A stretch of 64,000 bases of DNA. Source: Pseudeuparius sepicola (taxonomy: Eukaryota > Arthropoda > Insecta > Coleoptera > Anthribidae). The stretch covers positions 67,810,692-67,874,691 of the forward strand of contig OY987299.1 in assembly GCA_963920635.1 (NCBI GenBank), given 5' to 3'. Position 1 is the stretch's first letter, and every line of letters begins with the position of its first letter. The position numbers were made by a program, and so were the translations under genes. The notes beneath the pieces are model-generated. The model had not been told where the DNA came from. It did not search any database and was given only the letters and a program-made list of their open reading frames with translations. Shown here piece after piece: positions 56,521-64,000 of this stretch.

Positions 56521-58303
56521 ATGGCATGTATAAGAAAATATTACATGCGAGTTAAGCGAAGTCGACTTGATGCTTCCACCATCGAGGCTTTTAATAAGAA
56601 CAATAAAAGTTCAGAATGTGATAATGAAAATATATCGGATGAATCTAATGATGGTTCAATTTGTCCAAATGAATTTGCTGCAGAAAAATACAATTTATTG
56701 GCCTCGCCAGTTCAAAATATCCAAAATAATGCGATGGAAATAGAAAATGAAGCTACAAATAATAATTTGAATAATCCGTTAGAACTTGATACTAGCACCA
56801 ATATTCAACAGTTTCTCTCCAACTGGGCACTAAAACATAATATGTCTCATGTAGCAGTTAATGACCTGCTAAAATATCTGCATCAGCATCATTTTAAAGA
56901 ATTACCTAATGATGCTCGCACATTATTAAAAACCTGCCGAACTATTAAATCTATAGTTGTTTCTCCTGGAAAATACTGTCACTTTGGAGTGAAGAAGTGT
57001 ATTGAGAATTTATATTCAAAGAACCTACATTATTTTCAAGACATAGTCGCCATTGAATTGGATATCAATATTGATGGCTTACCTCTATCAAAGAGTAGTT
57101 CGAGTCAAGTATACCCAATTTTGTGTAAATTAAAAGGAAGTTGTGAAGTTGATATGATTGGAATCTATCATGGGTATGAAAAACCCAAAAATGCGAACAT
57201 ATTTTTGAAACTCTTTGTGTTGGAACTTTCCGATTGTATTAAAAATGGTATTTTGCTAAAGGATAAAAAGTACAATGTGAAGTTAAATTCCATTATATGT
57301 GATGCTCCTGCGAAGTCATTCATAACCTATACAAAAGGCCATACTGGATATGCTTCTTGCACAAAATGTAAAGTAGAAGGGGATTATATCGTCAACAGAA
57401 TCTGCTTTCCCCAAATCGATAATCTTAGTTTACGGACAGATCAAGATTTTAGAAACAAAATTCAGCAATCGCACCACAATGGAACCTCACTTTTAGAAAA
57501 CATATCAAATATAAATATGGTCGACAATTTTCCACTTGATTACATGCATTTAGTGTGTCTAGGGGTAGTTAAAAAAATATTAGTTTCTCTCTGGTGTTGT
57601 GGGAAACCTTCTACGAAATTGTCATTTCATGCTATTAGTGTAATATCTGACAATTTAGTAAATATGTCAAAGCATATAACATTTGAATTCAACAGAAAAC
57701 CAAGAAGTTTAACTGAGGTAAAGAGGTGGAAAGCCACAGAGTTCCGACAATTTTTGTTTTACACTGGGCCAATTGTTTTAAAAGGTTTACTTAACACTGA
57801 CAGATATGTAAATTTTCTAACTTTACATATTGCCATAACTATTTTATCCAGCAAAAAATATTTTATTTATTTAAATTATGCGTCTTGAGTTATTAACATA
57901 TTTTGTAAAAACGTTTAAAATATTGTATGGTGCCGAACATATTTCACACAATGTTCATAATTTATTACATCTGACAAGGGATGTAGAAAAATACGGCACT
58001 CTTGATAACTTCAGTGCTTTTCCATTTGAAAACTACTTGCAATCAATTTTAAAATCTTTACGAAAACCCTATAAGCCATTATCTCAGATAGTAAAAAGAC
58101 ATAGCGAACATACATTGCAGAGTGAAATACGAGCCAATTTTAAAGGGCCAAAATATTTTCCTTTTTATGAATGTGAACATAATAATGGCCCTTTTATGAC
58201 TATTAAAGTTTCTAAGCAATTTAAAAGAGTGGTTTTTGAGAATTTTATTTTAATAAATAAAGAACCTGATAATTGTTTGTTGCATAAAACAAATCAGCAA
58301 TAA
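56521..58303 (+). pseudogene. tnp2-type transposase (CACTA/EnSpm-like), one frameshift
   Basis: Candidate DDE transposase that moves the surrounding element. It begins at ATG 56521 with a basic N-terminus (MACIRKYYMRVKRSRLDAST). An acidic linker follows, then the conserved core: NWALKHNMSHVAVNDLLKYL near 105, ARTLLKTCRTIKSIV near 133, LDINIDGLPLSKSSSSQVYP near 180, IICDAPAKSF near 258, GHTGYASCTKCKVEG, NFPLDYMHLVCLGVVKK near 336 and RKPRSLTEVKRWKATEFRQF. A frameshift at about 57880-57888 (TGA 57886) separates 56521-57888 from 57878-58303, which carries ELLTYFVKTFKILYG, HNVHNLLHLTRDVEKYG and FENYLQSILKSLRKP. The family match is from memory of tnp2-related insect proteins; the exact catalytic residues are not identified. 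Confidence 0.8.
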
Positions 58304-58385
58304 ATGTATAAAATTGCCATATGGTAACAGATTTGTTATATTTCCTTTACTTCATACTCTTTAGGCAGAAACCTCATTACCTATA

Positions 58386-58550
58386 CAGGGTGTTTCCTAA
58401 CTACGGTACGACACTTCAGAGGGTGATTCGTTAGGTCGTTTTAAGAAAAAAAGTTCTTATGAACATATGTCCGAAGTTGCTTCGTTTCTGAGATATAGGG
58501 CCTTGAAGTTTAATACTCCAGGTATTTTTGAACGTGTCAGACAATCAATG
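58386..58550. repeat. Single mariner-type terminus
   Basis: TACAGGGTGTTTCCTAACTA begins at 58384. No inverted partner is nearby. A truncated copy between the transposase and the next gene. Confidence 0.5.
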
Positions 58551-59098
58551 ACAAATTGATTGCAGTCGTGTATTTTTATACCGTTTTTTTTCCTATTTAA
58601 TAACTGGATAATGATTGTTAGGTATTTGGTTTTTACTTTAGTATAAGCATGTATAAGTGATAAGTCTAAGCCCCGATCTAGGCCTACTACGATACAGTTG
58701 GTAAATCATGGATGAGCAGACCTGGACTATTGTTCAATTTATTGAAGATCAAACCGTAGAAGCTATATCTACCTCATGGATTCAACGAGAGTACTGTCAT
58801 TGGCCACCATATAAACAAGAAAAATTATCAAACGCAATAAGGTGAAGCTCTTCATACATGTTGGCCACGACACAGGATTAAGATTTTTAGAAATGCTACA
58901 TTTGGTAAGTTGTTATAGTTAAAGTCATAATTCATATTTGTAATAATAAAATCTGTAAGTAAAACTCTTTTTGGTACTTGTCTCAGTTAAGATAATGGAA
59001 GTCCAACAACAGGAGTTTACTTTGTCTACAAACTTCAATAACCACATGAAAATTAGTATTAAAACCAACAATTTTGTTATTGAAACTATAATAATTGT

Positions 59099-60139
59099 GG
59101 AAGTGGCTATTTATACGTCCGACGTGTATGAAAGTCGGTATACGTCTTGCGCTCTGATTGGCGAGTTGAGTCACGTGACTTTTTGGACATACATTTAGCT
59201 CCATACACGTCTGAAATCGGAAGTGCATTTTCGTTGCAATAATGGGCGTGAATGACCTCTTTTTTCGGCGATGGGCGCTGCGGTATGAAAAAAGAAGTGG
59301 TAATTATTTCCAATGCTGTAACCCACCACCGATTTTCTTGACATTTTGGCTACCCGCCTATTTTCGTCCATCATTTGGCGCACGCCGAATGGTTAAGCCC
59401 GATTTATAAACTTTGACGTTTGACGTTGCCATTTGAAGATTGACGTTTCCATTTGACGTTTGAAAGTTGGACATCGAAGATTAATTATTATAAACTCAAA
59501 TTCCGTTGCGGTTTGTCGTTCTGTCATAGATAACCACCGAACAATATTCTATAATTCGGTGGTGGGGATAACCAACATTTATCTTTTTCCGTTTGCCTCT
59601 CCGGCCAATGAAGTGCCTTCTTAAGGGTCACGTGGGAGGTCACATGGTTTCCCAGTTTTCATATTAATTATCCAAAATAACGATACATAGAAGTAAACAA
59701 AATGCATGTGAGTTGCTAAATTAGAATATTGAAATCGAATGACTTCGCTCCGATGACGATTGTTGTTCTATGCTTCATTTTTCTGGCATTGCGATAATAC
59801 ACAGGCGTACAGAAAAATCTAAACGGAACGGAAAAAGTTTATAAACGACTTGGAAACAGCAGCTGCGTCAACGTCAAACGGAAACTTCAAAGTTTATAAA
59901 TCCGGCTTTTTTACAGCGCCGAAAGTCGGGCGAAAATAGGGGGTACCTAGCCAAAATTTCAGGAAAATGGGGAAAATGGGTTACACCATTGGAAATAATT
60001 ACCATTTATTTATCAGTTTACTTCGGACATGCATGGAGCTAAATGTACGTCCAAAGAAGTCACGTGACTCAACTCGCCAATGAGAGCGCAAGACGTTTAC
60101 CGACTTTCATATACGTTGGACGTATAAATAGCCACTTCC
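59099..60139. mobile_element. Mutator-like foldback element, copy 2, in intron 1
   Basis: 1041 bp with inverted ends GGAAGTGGCTATTTATACG. The flanking 9-bp duplications are AATAATTGT (59090-59098) and AATAATTAT (60140-60148), matching at 8 of 9. Subterminal CTTGCGCTC, CGCCAAT and TCACGTGACT blocks match copy 1 (13372-14399). It contains a further nested foldback, about 59395-59910, with GATTTATAAACTTTGACGTT mirrored. It lies inside intron 1 of the DUF4806-like gene. Confidence 0.85.
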
Positions 60140-61822
60140 AATAATTATAATATACAATAAAATAAAAAACAACAAATCTAATGGTACATAAGTTGCTTCC
60201 GGATGAATCCTGTTTCAATGTACCTTCTTGTTCCGAGCTTTTGTTCTCGATTACAAGGGACATCCTCAGGGAGCCACGATAACACTGAGACTGATTGTTC
60301 TATTTCCTGTGGCGGTATTTATAGAAACAAGGAAAAAGGCGGAGAATTAAGAATAGGGTTTAAGGTTCATCCGGCAGCAACTATGTATCATCGTATTCAG
60401 TCTGTGGGAGTTTCCAGTCAAGATATCAAATTTAATGTTTTTTTTTAAGATGAATATGGAAAAGCCAGAACAAAGGCTAGAGTAGCAGAGGATGTTAGTG
60501 ACTTAAATTCTGGAAGTGAAGCCACAGGAAAAAGAAAGATAATTCAGAAAATTCTTTCTTCATCATCAGAAGAGGATTCCTCGATTTCAAGTTTGAAATT
60601 GCCACCACCACCAAAGATATCCAGATCTTTAAACTCTTCAAACTTTGCGGGTAGGTATTGTTTTAGTAAGATAAGTAATATACCTAATAGTCTTAAAAAA
60701 CTTTCTAGACAATAGTATTGCCTCCGTTGATTCTCTGTCAAGGTCAAAGGTGACAGCATCAAAGAGCTCCATAAATTTGTCACAATAGACAGGTAAATTT
60801 TAACTTTTGTTTTTTACGCATATGTGATTTTACTGTTTATTTGTAAATATCTACTTTTGTGGCATTATTTTAAATGGTGCTAATATTTCCCTGGATTGCG
60901 ACGAAAGCTTTGGTCGAGGCTTTGATTCGATAGATGATTGTAATGTAAACGATAGAATGCAAAATTTTGTGTCCCAAGTGGAAGCAAAAACATCCATGCC
61001 TTTAAGTTCCCGTCCTATGAAAGGTAAATATGCCAATATCAATATTATGTTATTCATGTAATCATTTCAGACCGAAAAAAGGTTAATAAGCCTGTTGAAA
61101 ATAATGTACATCAATCACAAATTGACGAGCATGCCAGCAATACTTGCTGTTTACAACATAGTAAGTAAAACTTTAAACTTACTAAAAGATATTCTGTTTT
61201 TCCCCAAACAAAAATTTTAAATTTTAGACATTACAATTCTCACGGAACTAAAAAATCAGAATCATCTTATAAGGAATTTTGATTGATGTACTTGCTGAAA
61301 TCAGGGAACTTAAAAATTCAAGATCAGAAATAAATGGCAGAAACTCTGAAGCTATTTCAATTTTCTTAAAGTATGACGACATTTCCTTTCCAATTGAAAA
61401 TGATGAAGGCATGGTAAAATTTGATGAAGTGATGCGAGATGAGAACCATTTTATCGCAGCTGTAAGTTCATTACGATATTTTTATCCTTAAAAAGCTCTT
61501 TAAATTTTTTTATTTTTTTCTTCTTTTTTAAATTTTATTATAAAGTCTGAATCTGTGTGAATGAATTGTCTAAATTTGGAGGTTCGAGTCCATATAATTT
61601 CATTAAACGAACTATGTCGGCTTTAATAAAAGACTCTATGTTAATTAACTATAGTTGGTTGGGGAGAAAGGGAAAACGATGTTTGGAAAAGTCAGCAGTC
61701 GGAAAACTTTTAACAAGTGAGTATTATTTTTCAGGATTTGTACAACTGGCCCTTATACCATTTATTTCAATATATTGACCTTTATTTACCTGATTTTTTG
61801 AGGAAAACTCGAAGATTGGACT

Positions 61823-61960
61823 TGTCTTATGTATAACGTATTTATTTAAACACAACGTTTTGATCAGTACGATATCTTTGATCTTGTGTCTGAAAGGCAC
61901 TGAAAAACTGTCAGAGATATCGTACTGATCAAAATGTTGTATTTAAATAAATATAAGACA
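61823..61960. mobile_element. 138-bp hairpin repeat in intron 7
   Basis: TTTTGATCAGTACGATATCT is mirrored by a segment from about 61911. The stem of nearly 55 bp includes GTCTTAT/ATAAGAC ends and a short loop. A miniature element; no target duplication identified. Confidence 0.65.
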
Positions 61961-62055
61961 ATGAAATGAAAGTCAGATCTCAGAGTTTTACTTATATCAC
62001 TTAAATCTCATCTTGTAATGTATACACGTATACTCTGCTGGCAACTTTAAAAGTG

Positions 62056-62730
62056 TCATCTGGCGTACAATGAGTAAGAATATAATCATAATAAGAAATC
62101 AAGTAAGTATAAGAGGGATAGTTATAAAAAGGTGTCCTTCATATCTGTCTCTAATGTTCCTATTTGATTTCTTATTGCGGCTATATTCTTATACATATTG
62201 CACCTATCTCTCTTAGACTTATTTGATTCGTTATTACGGCTATATTCTTACTCATAATATGCCAGACGACACATTTAGAGCTACCAGACCTGTATAACGG
62301 TATATTATACAGATCAGGCAATTCGAAAGGTGTCCATAACGAGAAATCGAATAAGTAGAAAAATATGGTATGGTGATTATAATAAAATATTATATTTATT
62401 ACCTGATTATAATATTTTATAAAAATAACGTAGATGGTGGGGTGAAACACGGGCAAATCGAATATTAGAGGTGGCGCCACACGTCCACTGGGCGCGATTC
62501 CCCACCTAATTGAATAGTAGGATGAGGGGAGAACATTATACATATTAGATACCCTCCTTTCTTACTTGCAGTTAGTGCCCACTCACCGTGATAGGTTGAA
62601 TCGCTTGGGTTATTAGGAAATGGCGGCAATGTCGCATTTATACCTATCCCTTTTCTAGTTTTTCGATTTCTCATTATGGATACATTCTCACACATTGAAC
62701 GCCAGACGACCCCTTTCGAATTGCCTGATC
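62056..62730. repeat. Inverted and repeated GTCTGGC-type short elements
   Basis: ATCTGGCGTACAATGAGTAA near 62058 is mirrored by TTACTCATAATATGCCAGAC near 62248-62267. A related CACATTGAACGCCAGACGA recurs at 62692-62710, and CCTGATCGG/CCAGACCTG motifs recur between. Several degenerate copies of one short foldback family. Confidence 0.55.
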
Positions 62731-63163
62731 GGTATTCATAATTAGGTCTTTGACGATAACCAACTATATAAATAGTGAACAGGAATATTTTGACAATGGT
62801 TGTCCCACTATCTTAATTTATACACGCTGCTAAAATTTACTACAATAACCTATTGAAATTTTCTTTTGAATTAAAAATATCACTCTTTTGTAGAAGCAGC
62901 AGATAAGTGTTTTGGAAATATCACCCAAAAAGATATCGAAACGGCTATACAAAGCTATACAAAGAGAAGTGGAGAACGTATACAGTCAAAGGAAAATAAG
63001 AAATGTGGCACATCATAGTTTTGTTATACTTTACTTCTAATATAATAAAAAAGCTTTGAGAAGTAATTGTCAATTATTTAATAAAACTACCCTTAATTTA
63101 ATAAAAGAGGGATGTAAATTATCCCAATGGAAATTATCCCAAAAATATCCGTATTTTAAAAAC

Positions 63164-63333
63164 AGGACATACTTAGGATGTCCTTTCAGAACTCCCCGGG
63201 ATGTCCAAAATGGACATCCCGGGGATGGATGGTTTAGTAACATTGACTCTCCCGTCCCTGGTACGTCCTAAGGACATACAGGACCTCACTAGGATATTTC
63301 TAGGACTTACTAATGTCCGAAGGTGTACATCCT
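63164..63333. repeat. Right cluster of GGACATCC-type subterminal repeats
   Basis: GGACATAC at 63164, GGATGTCC at 63176, GGGATGTCC at 63198, GGACATCCC at 63212, ACGTCC near 63262, GGACATAC at 63272, AATGTCC near 63313 and TACATCC near 63326. The centre is a perfect 14-bp palindrome, CCCCGGGATGTCCA with its complement (63194-63224, loop AAA). Confidence 0.65.
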
Positions 63334-63579
63334 GGTCATGTTTTCACATACTTGTACTATCTGGGGTGCATGTGCCTGCCTCGAACCAAGGTCGATCGAA
63401 GGCAGAAAAACATGCAGTCTAAAAAGTCAGCGCCGGTACGAGCGATGCCACCGCGGCCCCTAAATGATATGATAAAATGAAGAAATAACCGAAAACAGCC
63501 AAAACAACATAAATATACACCATAAACAAAGTACATGCCAAAAACGTCTGGGTGCGCCTATGGCTGGAAGCGTTATCTA

Positions 63580-63898
63580 CAGGTTGTTTCATCTTAAGGG
63601 CGAACACCCCCGTAAAATTTGTATTCTCCATCCGACTTTATCCGCGTTTTTTCTTAATGCTTAATGGCCTTAATGTCAATTTTCAAGGCCTACTACAATT
63701 TTTTTTCTAGTAAAAAGTGACGAAAACCATTTAGCGATTTTTTTATTTAAAATCTGACACCACAGCGTTAATCAGAACAACTTAAAACCCCTGCATACCA
63801 AATTTAAACAAATAATATACACCAAAAAAAACGCGGCTAAAATCGGATGGAGAATACAAATTTTACGGGGGTGTTCGCACTTAAGATGAAACACCCTG
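63580..63898. mobile_element. 319-bp mariner-type MITE
   Basis: The left end CAGGTTGTTTCATCTTAAGG is mirrored by the right end CAGGGTGTTTCATCTTAAGT, with TA at 63578-63579 and 63899-63900. Arms of about 55 bp are nearly perfect, with an unpaired centre. Confidence 0.88.
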
Positions 63899-63900
63899 TA

Positions 63901-64000
63901 TTTAGGGAGTTATTTAAATCGCCAATTCACGTGTAAATGCTACCAACTTAAACCACGGCCTTTCCCCCCTTTGCCTCTCTCACCCCCCTTCCCTTCCAAG
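63901..64000. other. Window edge, nothing recognised
   Basis: About 100 bases of pyrimidine-rich sequence with no feature. Confidence 0.4.

Larger units (their letters stand above)
58708..63018 (+). pseudogene. Spliced DUF4806-like gene, eight exons, several lesions
   Basis: Exons with consensus splice sites and consistent phase: 58708-58904, 60450-60650, 60709-60792, 60874-61023, 61071-61160, 61228-61461, 61546-61717, 62894-63018. The N-terminus MDEQTWTIVQFIEDQTVEAI, then WIQREYCHWPPYKQEKL is the usual start of insect DUF4806 proteins. Exons 2-5 are Ser/Lys-rich linker. The DUF4806 core is FPIENDEGMVKFDEVMRDEN (exon 6) and ELSKFGGSSPYNFIKRTMSA, then YSWLGRKGKRCLEK (exon 7). Lesions: frameshift at 58843, TAG at 60785-60787, exon 4 acceptor AA instead of AG (60872-60873), frameshift near 61275-61285, TGA at 61558-61560. 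The function of DUF4806 proteins is unknown. Same strand as the transposase, 400 bp downstream; no sign that it is a host gene, but that is not excluded. Confidence 0.75.
54648..63370 (+). mobile_element. CACTA/EnSpm-like two-gene composite element
   Basis: About 8.7 kb holding a tnp2-type transposase (56521-58303) and a spliced DUF4806-like gene (58708-63018) in the same direction. It is enclosed by clusters of GGACATCC-type repeats at 54670-54786 and 63164-63333. Weak inverted ends around CCAGATAG (54658 and 63365) are the best candidates for termini. I did not find a CACTA end or target duplication, so the limits are approximate. The arrangement (DNA-binding repeats at both ends, transposase plus a second protein) parallels plant CACTA elements; the link is inference. 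Confidence 0.55.

Overview
The window looks like a transposon-dense stretch of an insect (or at least arthropod) nuclear genome. It is AT-rich and has no operons or ribosome-binding-site spacing. It carries spliced genes with GT-AG introns, non-LTR and LTR retrotransposons, an env-bearing Ty3/gypsy-type provirus, and many TA-flanked mariner-type elements. I found no convincing host single-copy gene. Nearly every readable protein belongs to a mobile element, and most are broken by a few frameshifts or stops. Several listed reading frames begin at TTG or are open at the 5' end, so start sites are often uncertain.

Layout. 0-4 kb: minus-strand 5' part of an LTR retrotransposon (candidate LTR about 2896-3870, primer-binding site next to it, long gag frame 480-2438; pol would lie off the left edge). 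4-13.3 kb: decayed LINE, then three foldback mariner-type elements with TA target duplications (4978-6388, 8518-10379, 11571-13288), the last holding two further elements. 13.4-19 kb: a Mutator-like element with a 9-bp target duplication, then a foldback of about 120-bp tandem repeats into which a 5'-truncated LINE has jumped (15105-17737). 19-21.8 kb: LINE tails and a Harbinger-like element. 22-30.8 kb: a minus-strand Ty3/gypsy-like provirus read as protease, RT, RNase H, integrase, env, split by two insertions. 30.9-36 kb: a hAT-like element with an 8-bp duplication, a small hairpin element and an R4/Dong-like LINE (minus). 36.7-41.5 kb: a GC-rich-ended foldback element interrupted by a mariner with roughly 650-bp inverted repeats and a nearly intact transposase. 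41.6-53.7 kb: a region of about 12 kb with paired inverted arms, inverted arrays of a 121-bp repeat and two THAP-domain genes or remnants. 54.6-63.4 kb: a CACTA/EnSpm-like composite holding a tnp2-type transposase and a multi-exon DUF4806-like gene between clusters of GGACATCC-type subterminal repeats, with a second copy of the Mutator-like element inside intron 1.

How the parts relate. Most of the window can be read as layered insertions. Empty-site reconstruction (direct duplications, a restored reading frame, or a restored inverted-repeat arm) gives a relative order of events in several places. The most interesting unit is the two-gene CACTA-like element at the right. The next are the 12-kb inverted domain with THAP genes and the pair of 9-bp-duplication foldback elements.
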